Shown here: positions 53,343 through 61,128 of the stretch, one piece after another
Layout: every line of letters starts with the position of its first letter
Numbering within the stretch: position 1 is the first letter of the stretch
Origin: Pseudomonas japonica
Lineage (GTDB): Bacteria; Pseudomonadota; Gammaproteobacteria; Pseudomonadales; Pseudomonadaceae
DNA: 64,000 nt
Assembly: GCF_013522925.1 (NCBI RefSeq)
Contig: NZ_JAAMQU010000006.1
Span: 186,001 to 250,000 of the forward strand
Direction of reading: 5' to 3'
Notes under the pieces: model-generated
The model's database searches: none
Seen by the model: the letters and a program-made list of their open reading frames with translations, nothing else
What the model was told of the DNA's origin: nothing
Translations under genes and position numbers: made by a program

Positions 53343-54683
53343 ATGTTCCGATCCACGTCCCGCCGTCGCTTGTTTGCCTGCGTCGGCGTGTTCGCCATCA
53401 TCACGTCTGCCTGCGCCGACCCCTTGCCTGTATTGCGCATTCAGGGCTCGAACACGATCGGCGCTGCATTGGGCCCGGCCTTGGTCGAGGGCCTGTTCTC
53501 GAGCCAGAACATGCAGGTTGAGGTTGTACCTCAGGCTACCAACGAATGGAGCGTGCTGGCTCGTCCCGCTTCGGGGCCGGCCCTGGAGGTGGAAATCGAC
53601 GCCCATGGTACGACCACTGGCTTTGCTGCGCTGCACGCGGGCACGGCTGACCTGGCTGCTGCTTCCCGAGCGATCCACCCCAGCGAACAGGCTGCCCTGT
53701 ACGGGCCGGTGGACGCAGTTTCCAGCGGTGCCGAACAGGTCATCGGCGTTGATGGCGTGGCAGTCATCGTGCATCCCGGCAACCCCTTGCGCAGCCTGGA
53801 AGCCAACCAGCTCGCAGAAGTCTTTGCCGGCCGGGTAACGCAATGGGAGCAACTGGGCGTGCCACTGGGCCCCATCCACCTGCTGGCGCGCAATGAGCGT
53901 TCGGGTACCTGGGAGACGTTCCGTGATCTGGTGCTGGCGCCACGCGGGCTCACGCTGTCGGCAACCGCCGCCCGCTTCGAAGCCAGCGACAGGTTGAGCC
54001 AGGCCGTTAGCGACGACCCTCAGGCCATCGGCTTCATCGGCTTGCCCTATATCCGCAAGGCACGTGCCTTGGCCATCGCCGACGTCGGTACGCGAGCATT
54101 GCTGCCAACTACCGAAACCGTTGCGACAGAGGATTACCTGCTCTCACGAAGGCTGTACCTGTACAAGGCGGCCGACACGCTCAACCCCTGGGCCGGTGCG
54201 CTGGTGCGCTTCGCTCAGAGCGATGCCGGGCAGCAGGTCGTGGCACGGGAGGGGTTCGTGGCGCAACAGGTTCATGCCGTGCGGGTACAACCTACTGCCG
54301 GCATGCCAGAGCCACTGCTGGCGGTGGCGCGAGAAGGCCAACGGCTTACGGTGACGTTCAGGTTCGCCGGTGCCAGCGCCGCCCTGGACAGCAAGGCCAT
54401 GGCCGATATCGATCGGCTGGCGACCTTCCTGGCATCTCGCCCTGAAGAGCGACAACGCCTGGTGCTGATAGGGTTCGGGGATACCAAGAGCGAGCCGGAG
54501 CGGGCGCTGCTGTTGTCGCGCCTGCGGGCCATGACCATTCGACGCGAGCTCGCCAAGCGTGGCATCGCACCCCGCCAGGTGCTAGGGCTGGGTGCCGCGC
54601 TTCCTGTCGCCAGCAATGCATATGAAGCCGGCCGCAGCCGCAATCGCCGCGTTGAGGTGTGGCTTCAACCCGCCGGGCGGTGA
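53343..54683 (+). CDS. PstS-like phosphate-binding domain fused to an OmpA peptidoglycan-binding domain
   Basis: 446 residues with a signal peptide ([13 protein letters not shown]). The N-terminal part (about 30-310) is a PBP-like-2 domain with [24 protein letters not shown] and [12 protein letters not shown], where SNT and SGT would bind phosphate. The C-terminal part (about 325-446) is OmpA-like ([29 protein letters not shown]). It could anchor phosphate capture to the wall. The stop overlaps the converging acyl-CoA dehydrogenase by 19 bases. No pstCAB gene is in the window. Confidence 0.85.
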   Translation: MFRSTSRRRLFACVGVFAIITSACADPLPVLRIQGSNTIGAALGPALVEGLFSSQNMQVEVVPQATNEWSVLARPASGPALEVEIDAHGTTTGFAALHAGTADLAAASRAIHPSEQAALYGPVDAVSSGAEQVIGVDGVAVIVHPGNPLRSLEANQLAEVFAGRVTQWEQLGVPLGPIHLLARNERSGTWETFRDLVLAPRGLTLSATAARFEASDRLSQAVSDDPQAIGFIGLPYIRKARALAIADVGTRALLPTTETVATEDYLLSRRLYLYKAADTLNPWAGALVRFAQSDAGQQVVAREGFVAQQVHAVRVQPTAGMPEPLLAVAREGQRLTVTFRFAGASAALDSKAMADIDRLATFLASRPEERQRLVLIGFGDTKSEPERALLLSRLRAMTIRRELAKRGIAPRQVLGLGAALPVASNAYEAGRSRNRRVEVWLQPAGR

Positions 54684-55876
54684 CGTTCCAGCTCATATTT
54701 GGCGACGGCAGCACGGTGCACTTCGTCAGGGCCATCGGCCAGGCGCAGCGTGCGCTGCATCGCATACATATAGGCAAGCGGGGTATCGCCACTCACCCCC
54801 GCGCCGCCGTAAAGCTGAATGGCGCGATCGATTACTTTCAACGCAACGTTCGGCGCGACCACCTTGATCTGCGCGATCTCGCTGCGCGCTACCTTGTTAC
54901 CCACCGTGTCCATCATGTACGCCGCCCGTAGCGTAAGCAGCCGGGCCATGTCGATTTCCATCCTCGAGTCGGCGATCAGGTCGCCGTTGCCACCCAATGC
55001 CGCCAGCGGCTTCCCGAAGGCCTCACGTTCCAGCGCCCTGCGGCAAGCCAGCTCCAAGGCGCGTTCGGCCATTCCCAGCGAGCGCATGCAGTGGTGAATC
55101 CTGCCCGGGCCGAGGCGGCCCTGAGCGATCTCGAAACCCCGCCCGGGCCCCAGCAGCACGTTCTCCAGAGGCACCCGCACGTCTTCGAACAGAACCTCGG
55201 CGTGCCCATGCGGTGCGTCGTCGTAACCAAACACCGTCAGTGGGCGCAGCACCTTCACGCCCGGGGTATCCTTGGGTACCAGCACCATCGAATGCTGCCG
55301 GTGACGCGGGGCTTGCGGGTCGGTCAGCCCCATGAAAATCATCACCTGGCAGCGCGGATCGCAGGCACCGGAGGTCCACCATTTGCGACCATTGATTACC
55401 CACTGGTTGCCATCCTGCACTGCGGTGGCACGCATGTTCGTGGCGTCCGAAGAGGCCACGTCCGGCTCGGTCATCGCGAACGCCGAACGGATCTCGCCGC
55501 TGAGCAGGGGCGCCAGCCAGCGCTGCTTTTGCGCCTCGGTGCCGTAGCGCACCAGCACCTCCATGTTGCCAGTGTCCGGGGCGGAGCAATTGAATGGCTC
55601 GGAGCCAAGGGGTGAACGCCCCATGAGTTCGGCCAGCGGCGCGTATTCCAGGTTGGTAAGCCCGGCGCCCAGCTCGGATTCCGGCAGAAAGAGGTTCCAC
55701 AGCCCCGCTTCGCGAGCTCGCTGCTTGAGGGTTTCCATGATTGCGGTAGGTCGCCAGCGATCGCCTTGTGCCAGTTCTTCGGCGAAGCGCGCCTCAGCCG
55801 GGAATACCTCGGCATCCATGAAGGCGATGATGCGGGCACGCAATGCTTCGACCCGCGGTGAATAGGCGAAATCCAT
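54665..55876 (-). CDS. Acyl-CoA dehydrogenase family protein
   Basis: 403 residues. The FAD-binding signature [27 protein letters not shown] and the C-terminal [19 protein letters not shown] are present. The extra-long N-terminal helix block and [20 protein letters not shown] fit the long-chain or branched-chain subgroup found beside LysR regulators in pseudomonads. It oxidises acyl-CoA, passing electrons to ETF. Confidence 0.92.
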   Translation of the reverse strand: MDFAYSPRVEALRARIIAFMDAEVFPAEARFAEELAQGDRWRPTAIMETLKQRAREAGLWNLFLPESELGAGLTNLEYAPLAELMGRSPLGSEPFNCSAPDTGNMEVLVRYGTEAQKQRWLAPLLSGEIRSAFAMTEPDVASSDATNMRATAVQDGNQWVINGRKWWTSGACDPRCQVMIFMGLTDPQAPRHRQHSMVLVPKDTPGVKVLRPLTVFGYDDAPHGHAEVLFEDVRVPLENVLLGPGRGFEIAQGRLGPGRIHHCMRSLGMAERALELACRRALEREAFGKPLAALGGNGDLIADSRMEIDMARLLTLRAAYMMDTVGNKVARSEIAQIKVVAPNVALKVIDRAIQLYGGAGVSGDTPLAYMYAMQRTLRLADGPDEVHRAAVAKYELERHRPAG

Positions 55877-55966
55877 AGAAGTCCGGTGCTCCAGGAAGGC
55901 CCCAGCGGGCCCGATGAGGTGATGCTAGAAGACCGCTACGCTATTTGGCGAGGCTATTATCCTCGT

Positions 55967-55991
55967 GTATAAACATTCATAAGCGCTATAC
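55967..55991. promoter_or_regulatory. Inverted repeat in the divergent acyl-CoA dehydrogenase/LysR promoter region
   Basis: GTATA (55967-55971) and TATAC (55987-55991) form an inverted repeat separated by 15 bases. Its position between the two divergent starts suits a LysR-type binding site. Confidence 0.4.
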
Positions 55992-56026
55992 GCCCCGCTT
56001 CCACAATAAGAACGAGTACGCCGCCA

Positions 56027-56968
56027 ATGAACCTCAGCAAGGTAGACCTCAACCTCTTCGTTGTCTTCGATGCGATCTACACGGAAGCGAACCTTACCCG
56101 CGCTGGCCAGATTGTAGGCATCACTCAGCCCGCCGTTTCCAATGCCCTCGCCCGCCTGCGGGAAACGTTCAACGACCCCCTGTTCGTGCGCACTGCCCAA
56201 GGCATGGTGCCCACGCCCATGGCTCAGAACATTGTCGGGCCGGTTCGCAACGCCCTGGCCTTGTTGCGGGTGTCGGTACAGGAAAGCCGCCTGTTCAACC
56301 CTGCCCAGGCCAGCAAGGTGTTCCGGATCAGCATGACAGACCTTATCGAGGCCATCGTGCTCCCTTCGCTGTTGCGCCGCCTTCGACGTCAGGCCCCTGG
56401 GCTTGTGATCGAAAGCTTCCTGTGCAAGCGCCGCGAAACCACCAAGGAGCTAGCCGCCGGCCGGCTTGATTTTGCCGTGGATGCTCCGCTGAACACCGAC
56501 CCACAGGTACGCCATGTGAAGCTCATGGAAGACCGTTATGTGTGCGCCATGCGCAAGGGCCACCCCCTGGAAGGAAAACCGCTGACGCTCGAGAGCTACC
56601 TGGCGCAGGCGCATATTCATATCTCCAGCCGCCGAAACGGCCTGGGGGAAGTGGACCTGGCCCTGGGCAAGCTGGGCCGGCAGCGCAAGGTTGCGCTTCG
56701 CTCCCAGCATTACATGATGGCGTCGCAGGTACTGCAGCAGACGGACATGGTCATGACCGTGCCAGAGCGCTTTGCCAGGCGACACGACTTGCCTTGCAGC
56801 ACGCTACCGGTAGCCGACGTGAATACCGTGGAGACGCACCTCTACTGGCACGAAAGCACCGATCAGGACCCGGCCAATCGGTGGATGCGCGAGCAACTGA
56901 TCGAGCTGTGCGCCGGCATCGTGAAGCGTGAGCGCGAAGCTCTGGCACCGGACGTGGTGGCTGTGTGA
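56027..56968 (+). CDS. LysR-family transcriptional regulator
   Basis: 313 residues. The N-terminal helix-turn-helix (LTRAGQIVGITQPAVSNALA) is of the NodD/LeuO subtype, followed by LRETFNDPLFVRTAQGMVPT and a full effector domain. It is divergent from the acyl-CoA dehydrogenase, which it probably controls. A regulatory RNA promoter region follows its stop. Confidence 0.9.
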   Translation: MNLSKVDLNLFVVFDAIYTEANLTRAGQIVGITQPAVSNALARLRETFNDPLFVRTAQGMVPTPMAQNIVGPVRNALALLRVSVQESRLFNPAQASKVFRISMTDLIEAIVLPSLLRRLRRQAPGLVIESFLCKRRETTKELAAGRLDFAVDAPLNTDPQVRHVKLMEDRYVCAMRKGHPLEGKPLTLESYLAQAHIHISSRRNGLGEVDLALGKLGRQRKVALRSQHYMMASQVLQQTDMVMTVPERFARRHDLPCSTLPVADVNTVETHLYWHESTDQDPANRWMREQLIELCAGIVKREREALAPDVVAV

Positions 56969-56973
56969 ATAAA

Positions 56974-57023
56974 GTGTTACCTGGTGCTTCGGTTTCCCAC
57001 CGAAGCGGGTAAGCAGGAAACAC
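56974..57023 (+). promoter_or_regulatory. Upstream activator region of the small RNA (likely CbrB-type enhancer)
   Basis: GTGTTACCTG (56974-56983) and CAGGAAACAC (57014-57023) are inverted repeats (9 of 10) centred 40 bases apart, with a hairpin-forming GCTTCGG/CCGAAGC between them. A second palindrome, ATGGCTGG AAAC CCAGCCAT (57026-57045), lies beside it. They sit 75-120 bases upstream of the -24/-12 promoter, where enhancer-binding proteins act. CbrB is the known activator of the CrcZ family; the binding itself is inferred. Confidence 0.55.
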
Positions 57024-57064
57024 CCATGGCTGGAAACCCAGCCATCTCAACGCTATATTTTTCA

Positions 57065-57077
57065 CAAGTTATTGATT
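57065..57077 (-). promoter_or_regulatory. IHF binding site
   Basis: On the minus strand AATCAATAACTTG matches the IHF consensus WATCAANNNNTTR at every defined position. It lies between the upstream inverted repeat and the sigma-54 promoter, the classic place for DNA bending. Confidence 0.75.
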
Positions 57078-57096
57078 AACAAGTAATTTTAATAGT

Positions 57097-57112
57097 TGGC
57101 ACGCCGCCTGCT
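57097..57112 (+). promoter_or_regulatory. Sigma-54 (-24/-12) promoter
   Basis: TTGGCACGCCGCCTGC (57096-57111) followed by T matches the RpoN consensus TTGGCACG-N4-TTGCT with one mismatch. The essential GG (57098-57099) and GC (57110-57111) have the correct 10-base spacing. Transcription should start near 57123. Confidence 0.85.
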
Positions 57113-57122
57113 ATCTGAATCG

Positions 57123-57478
57123 GTACAAGAACAACAAGAAAACCAAGCGTCACCCATAACAACAATACGAACGGCTCTGGCATAACAAGAACAACCGCGG
57201 CAGAGACGAAGCCAACAGATTTTTTTGAGGAAGGTGCGTTTTCCAGGGCATTGCCCGCAACTGGACACACAACAATAAAACTGCCCCGAGGCAGCAGGTG
57301 TACGGTTGGACCCTCAGGTGAGGATGGATCAGCGCTCAAAAAAATACGTTTGCTCTTGGCCCCGGATGGGGGCTCTGAAACACGCACAGGCAGCTACCAA
57401 AAACAACAACAGGCGGCCTGACAATCATAACAAGAGCATATGCAACATACCTTTGAGGGGAGCTTCGGCTCCCCTTTC
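57123..57478 (+). ncRNA. CrcZ/CrcX/CrcY-family small RNA (Hfq/Crc antagonist)
   Basis: A region of about 356 nt without a credible gene runs from a sigma-54 start to a strong terminator. It carries six A-rich CA-motif clusters of the AAnAAnAA type that Hfq with Crc binds: 57127-57140, 57158-57165, 57184-57194, 57271-57280, 57399-57411 and 57429-57435. The size, CA-motif number and RpoN-type promoter fit CrcZ and its paralogues. These sequester Hfq/Crc and relieve carbon catabolite repression. The cbrB gene is absent, so this is not the CrcZ locus; CrcY or CrcX are the nearest names. Confidence 0.85.
57456..57475 (+). terminator. Terminator of the small RNA
   Basis: AGGGGAGC and GCTCCCCT pair perfectly around a TTCG tetraloop and are followed by TTTC. 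It lies six bases before the stop of the convergent repressor gene. Confidence 0.85.
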
Positions 57479-57483
57479 TGCAT

Positions 57484-58155
57484 CTACCCCTCTTCCAAGG
57501 CAAGCATGGCCCGCACTACCACACCCTTGACGTGCCAGTCGCTCTCCCAGGCCAGCACCGGCCAGGCAGGGTTCAGGGCCCTGAGGTAACGCCTTCCGCC
57601 CTCTTCCTGCAACTCGCGAAACACAGCCTGCTGCTGCAGCGGTGCGCTCACGATCACCAGGCTGCCCGGCGAGGCCGGGGCCAGAGGATCCACCAGAATG
57701 AGCGAGCCTGAGGGAACGCTGCGCCCATAGGCCGCGCTCATGCTTTCACCCTCTACCCGTAGCCAGAACGCCGGACCGCTGGCGTGGTAATCGCTCACAT
57801 GGCTTTTGCCAGTGCTATAGCACGCAATCGAAGGTTTGGCGTCGCCGGCAGCCGCCCATTCCAGTACCGGGTAACGGAAAGCGGGTTGGCTGATGGCCCA
57901 TTGGGGGACCGCTACCCCGTTTGCGGAATCATAAAGGCCGCGCTGTTCGTTGACCCGCAGCATCTGCACCACTTCCAGGTTCTCCTCGCCGAGCTCCTTG
58001 AGGACACGGTTCATGGTGTCCAGGTCTGGGCGGCGCCGGCCACTGAGCCAATGGTTGACCGCGCCCTGGGAGCAACCGATACGTTCGGCAAGCTGCTCTT
58101 GGGTGAGCCTGCGCTCGCGCATCTTGAGTTTGACGATTTTTATCCAGGTTTCCAT
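57484..58155 (-). CDS. XRE/S24 LexA-like transcriptional repressor
   Basis: 223 residues from METWIKIVKLKMRERRLTQ. An N-terminal Cro/CI helix-turn-helix (QLAERIGCSQGAVNHWLSG) is joined to a C-terminal S24 peptidase domain, with the Ala-Gly cleavage site in WAAAGDA, the nucleophile Ser in VEGESMSAAYG and the Lys in the following strand region. RecA-stimulated self-cleavage would give an SOS response. No other phage genes surround it, so it may be a stand-alone or domesticated prophage repressor. Confidence 0.85.
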   Translation of the reverse strand: METWIKIVKLKMRERRLTQEQLAERIGCSQGAVNHWLSGRRRPDLDTMNRVLKELGEENLEVVQMLRVNEQRGLYDSANGVAVPQWAISQPAFRYPVLEWAAAGDAKPSIACYSTGKSHVSDYHASGPAFWLRVEGESMSAAYGRSVPSGSLILVDPLAPASPGSLVIVSAPLQQQAVFRELQEEGGRRYLRALNPAWPVLAWESDWHVKGVVVRAMLALEEG

Positions 58156-58205
58156 GGCGCGTACCTTACCGGGTGGTGAGGCGCGGGCCATACATATCGC
58201 GTAAT

Positions 58206-58221
58206 GGATTAAGAGCAATCC
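58206..58221. promoter_or_regulatory. Inverted repeat upstream of the S24 repressor
   Basis: GGATT (58206-58210), six bases, AATCC (58217-58221). A perfect 5-bp inverted repeat placed between the divergent repressor and the small plus-strand gene makes a possible repressor operator. Confidence 0.45.
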
Positions 58222-58289
58222 TAATACAGCGGGTAATTTATACTGCACGCATTGTCAATCGTTACTGCGTTCGAGCAAGGAGCTCTCTG

Positions 58290-58544
58290 ATGCATGCCAC
58301 TTTCACCGGGCCGTTTCGCCCCAGCGCCACGCTGGATTCCCCTCACGCCCTGGCCCACGCCGATGCTCTGCTGCACTGCGCCGCTGCGGTCGCCTATGAG
58401 AGCGCCGACCAGCACACAGGCCAGGCGCGGCACCTTGCCCTCACTGTTGTCCATCTGGTCGACCTGGCCCGCGCCATGGTTGTTCACAGCCTGGAGCCCA
58501 CGTCCGGCCATGAGCAGGGCAAAGCCGACGAAGCCGGAGGCTGA
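58290..58544 (+). CDS. Small hypothetical protein (DUF3077/DUF6124-like layout)
   Basis: 84 residues from an ATG after AAGGAG. Helical, Ala/His-rich: LAHADALLHCAAAVAYESAD, then HLALTVVHLVDLARAMVVHS. The layout resembles a family of small Pseudomonas proteins (DUF3077 or DUF6124) but the match is from memory. It is divergent from the S24 repressor and may be under its control. Confidence 0.55.
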   Translation: MHATFTGPFRPSATLDSPHALAHADALLHCAAAVAYESADQHTGQARHLALTVVHLVDLARAMVVHSLEPTSGHEQGKADEAGG

Positions 58545-58616
58545 TCGGCACCCGGGGTGGGGCATAATCGGCGCACGGGTGTACACTTTCGTTTTTGTTC
58601 TCTAGCGAAATCGCTC

Positions 58617-59765
58617 ATGCACGTTAACGCCCCCCTCGTCGACATCAGCGCAGACTTCGACACCGGAAATATCCAGCTACTGGATGGCAGCGACCCTTCC
58701 AACATCCGCCTTGCAATCCTGCCCGACAGCTGCAGTGCTCACTTCCAATGGTTTCACTTTCGAGCAGAAGGCCTGGAGGTCGGGCGCCGCCACGGCTTCG
58801 TCATTACCAACGCTGGCCAGTCGTCCTATCCCAGCGCCTGGCAGGGGTACAACGCCGCAGCATCGTACGACGGTGTCCAGTGGTTCCGCGTGCCAACCGA
58901 ATACGATGGTCAGGCACTTCGCTTCAACGTGACCGCCGAGGCCACCGGCATTTCCTTCGCCTACTTCGAGCCCTACCGGGAAGCACGTCACTTCGCCTTG
59001 ATCGAGCGGGCCCGCAACCTTCCAGGGGTTCAGGAAATCGCCTGTGGCAAAAGCCTCGAAGGGCGGGACATTCCCTTGTTCCGGGCGGGTGACGGTACCG
59101 CAGGCAAGCGCAAGGTATGGCTGATCGCCCAACAACACCCTGGCGAGCACATGGCCGAATGGTTCATGGAAGGCGTGATCGAAGCGCTTGAACAGCATCA
59201 GCAGTGGATGCAGGCACTGTTGCAGCAGGCCGAGCTGTACCTGGTACTGAACATGAATCCGGATGGCGCCTTCCATGGCCATTTGCGCACGAACGCGGCC
59301 GGCAAGGACCTTAACAGGGCCTGGCAGGACTCGACACCGGCGGAAACACCGGAAGTCCATTTCGTACGGGAACACATGGCCCTGCACGGTGTAGACCTGT
59401 TCATCGACGCCCACGGCGACGAAGAAATCCCTCACGTATTCACCGCCGCCTGTGAAGGGAACCCTGGCTACACACCACGGCTCGCCGCGCTCGAGACGGC
59501 CTTCCGCGACGCGCTTTGCCAGCAGACGCCGGACTTCCAGCAGGTGCACGGCTACACCCGTGACGCGCCCGGGCAGGCGAATATGCGGCTGGCGTGCAAC
59601 GCTGTGGGGCAGCGTTTCGACTGCCTGGCGATGACCCTCGAAATGCCATTCAAGGATCACCTGGATGCACCTGAGCCTCGGGCGGAGTGGTCTGGGGCCC
59701 GCTCGGCACGGCTCGCTCAGGACCTGCTCAAGGTAGTAGCGGGATTGGTCCCTCGCCTGCGCTGA
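58617..59765 (+). CDS. M14-family carboxypeptidase, cytosolic-type
   Basis: 382 residues. The N-terminal beta domain is followed by the zinc site: HPGEH (His, Glu) and the later His in IDAHGDEEI, with NMNPDGAFHGHLRTNAAGKDLNR and catalytic Glu in TLEMPFKDH. The N-terminal domain and catalytic layout are those of CCP/AGBL-like cytosolic carboxypeptidases. No signal peptide. Substrate unknown; peptide or C-terminal deglutamylation are possible. Confidence 0.85.
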   Translation: MHVNAPLVDISADFDTGNIQLLDGSDPSNIRLAILPDSCSAHFQWFHFRAEGLEVGRRHGFVITNAGQSSYPSAWQGYNAAASYDGVQWFRVPTEYDGQALRFNVTAEATGISFAYFEPYREARHFALIERARNLPGVQEIACGKSLEGRDIPLFRAGDGTAGKRKVWLIAQQHPGEHMAEWFMEGVIEALEQHQQWMQALLQQAELYLVLNMNPDGAFHGHLRTNAAGKDLNRAWQDSTPAETPEVHFVREHMALHGVDLFIDAHGDEEIPHVFTAACEGNPGYTPRLAALETAFRDALCQQTPDFQQVHGYTRDAPGQANMRLACNAVGQRFDCLAMTLEMPFKDHLDAPEPRAEWSGARSARLAQDLLKVVAGLVPRLR

Positions 59766-59772
59766 ACGGCGC

Positions 59773-59797
59773 GGAATAAATCCACTGCGGGGTCGTC
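59773..59797 (+). promoter_or_regulatory. Possible ECF-type autoregulatory promoter
   Basis: GGAATAA (59773-59779) and CGTC (59794-59797), separated by 14 bases, resemble -35/-10 elements of ECF sigma factors. They sit 33 bases upstream of the sigma gene. Confidence 0.45.
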
Positions 59798-59829
59798 TTG
59801 CTGATTCGCCCCCCTACCGGCCTGCGCCC

Positions 59830-60336
59830 ATGACCGACCTGAACGACGAACTGCGTGAGTTGCTCCCCAGGCTAAGGCGCTTTGCCCTGTCCCTCACCCG
59901 CGACAGCCATAACGCCGACGATCTCGTTCAGGCCACGTTGGAGCGGGCACTGAGCCGCTGGAAGGGCAAACGTGCCGAAGGGGATCTGCGCGCCTGGCTG
60001 TTTTCGATTCTCTACCGACGGTTCATCGACGGGCACCGTAGCGCCCAGCGCTATGCCCGCATGCTGCAATTGTTCGGAGGCCGTGACGACGCGCTGCCAT
60101 CGGCCGAGCGTACGGTGATGGCGCAAGCGGGGCTCGGCGCCTTCGAACGCCTCAAGCCGGAACAGCGCGCCCTGCTGTTCGCCATCACTGTGGAGGGCCT
60201 GAGTTACCAACAGGCCGCTGATGTGCTGGGCTTGCCCATCGGCACTGTAATGTCCCGCCTTTCCCGGGCACGAAAAGCCTTGCATCAGCTCACCGAAGGC
60301 GAAATCACCCGACCTGCCGTGCGAATCTACAAATGA
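59830..60336 (+). CDS. ECF-type RNA polymerase sigma factor
   Basis: 168 residues. Sigma-70 region 2 (RRFALSLTRDSHNADDLVQA, then AWLFSILYRRFIDGHRS) and region 4 (ERLKPEQRALLFAITVEGLSYQQAADVLGLP...TVMSRLSRARKAL) are present, and regions 1 and 3 are absent. It is translationally coupled to an anti-sigma gene (ATGATG overlapping the stop). Target genes cannot be read from the window. Confidence 0.92.
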   Translation: MTDLNDELRELLPRLRRFALSLTRDSHNADDLVQATLERALSRWKGKRAEGDLRAWLFSILYRRFIDGHRSAQRYARMLQLFGGRDDALPSAERTVMAQAGLGAFERLKPEQRALLFAITVEGLSYQQAADVLGLPIGTVMSRLSRARKALHQLTEGEITRPAVRIYK

Positions 60337-61094
60337 TGACCCTGCCCCCTTCCGAAAATGACCTCAATGCCTACGTCGATCACCAAATGAACGCGGCAGA
60401 CCGCCAACGGCTCGAAGCCTGGTTGGCTGAACATCCTGAAACCCAAGCCCTTGTGAGCGCATGGCAGCGGGACGCGCAGCAACTGCGCGCAGCCTGGAGC
60501 GGCAGTTTGCACGCCGCAGCCAACCCGGCGCTGGACCCAGTAACAGTAGCGCGCCGTGTGCGTGGCCAGCGTGCACGGCGCATGGCTCAAGCCGCCGTGC
60601 TGGTGGTAGCGGTGGGCGCTGGCGCGGTAGGTGGCTGGCAAGCGCGCGGGCCGATGGAAGTTCGCGTTGCCGCCGCGCCGATGACGGATGCCTTGCAGGC
60701 GTACCGTATGTTCGCGGTGCAGGGCATCCTGCCGGCCGACTACACAGCCGAGGGCGGCACCGGGGTTCAGGCGTGGCTGGACCGCTATTTCAGCCAGGCG
60801 CAACGCCTTCCGGACCTGTCCGCTGCAGGGTTCGAGCCCCGGAGTGCTCGCCTGCTGAACACCGATCAGGGCCCAGCCGCCATGGTGGTGTATGAAAACG
60901 CTACCGGGCAGCGCGCGAGTTTCTACGTCCGGCCGCCTGGCCCTGGTTATCACATGCTGCCGCGGGGCAGCCGGCGCGACGGCGAATTGCAGGCCGATTA
61001 CTGGTCCGACCCTTCCTATAACTACGCCATGGTCAGCGCGGTAGGCCTGCCCTCTCGGGCGGTATTGGAGCGTGCCGTCGGCGAAGGCATCTAG
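60333..61094 (+). CDS. Anti-sigma factor with one membrane helix
   Basis: 253 residues. The N-terminal anti-sigma domain (SENDLNAYVDHQMNAADRQR, zinc-free) precedes a membrane helix (AAVLVVAVGAGAVGGW) and a periplasmic domain with YRMFAVQGILPADYTAEG. It would hold the ECF sigma factor inactive until an envelope signal. The start overlaps the sigma stop by four bases. Confidence 0.88.
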   Translation: MMTLPPSENDLNAYVDHQMNAADRQRLEAWLAEHPETQALVSAWQRDAQQLRAAWSGSLHAAANPALDPVTVARRVRGQRARRMAQAAVLVVAVGAGAVGGWQARGPMEVRVAAAPMTDALQAYRMFAVQGILPADYTAEGGTGVQAWLDRYFSQAQRLPDLSAAGFEPRSARLLNTDQGPAAMVVYENATGQRASFYVRPPGPGYHMLPRGSRRDGELQADYWSDPSYNYAMVSAVGLPSRAVLERAVGEGI

Positions 61095-61128
61095 ACAGTG
61101 CTGCGTATATAATCGAGGGCCGCTCAGG

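Noticed and set aside
57076..57387. 103-codon minus-strand frame in the small RNA region
   Set aside because: It is antisense to the RNA, has no ribosome site or family, and its composition follows the CA-motif repeats.
57306..57530. 74-codon plus-strand frame overlapping the small RNA end
   Set aside because: It runs through the terminator hairpin into the repressor gene and has no homology pattern.
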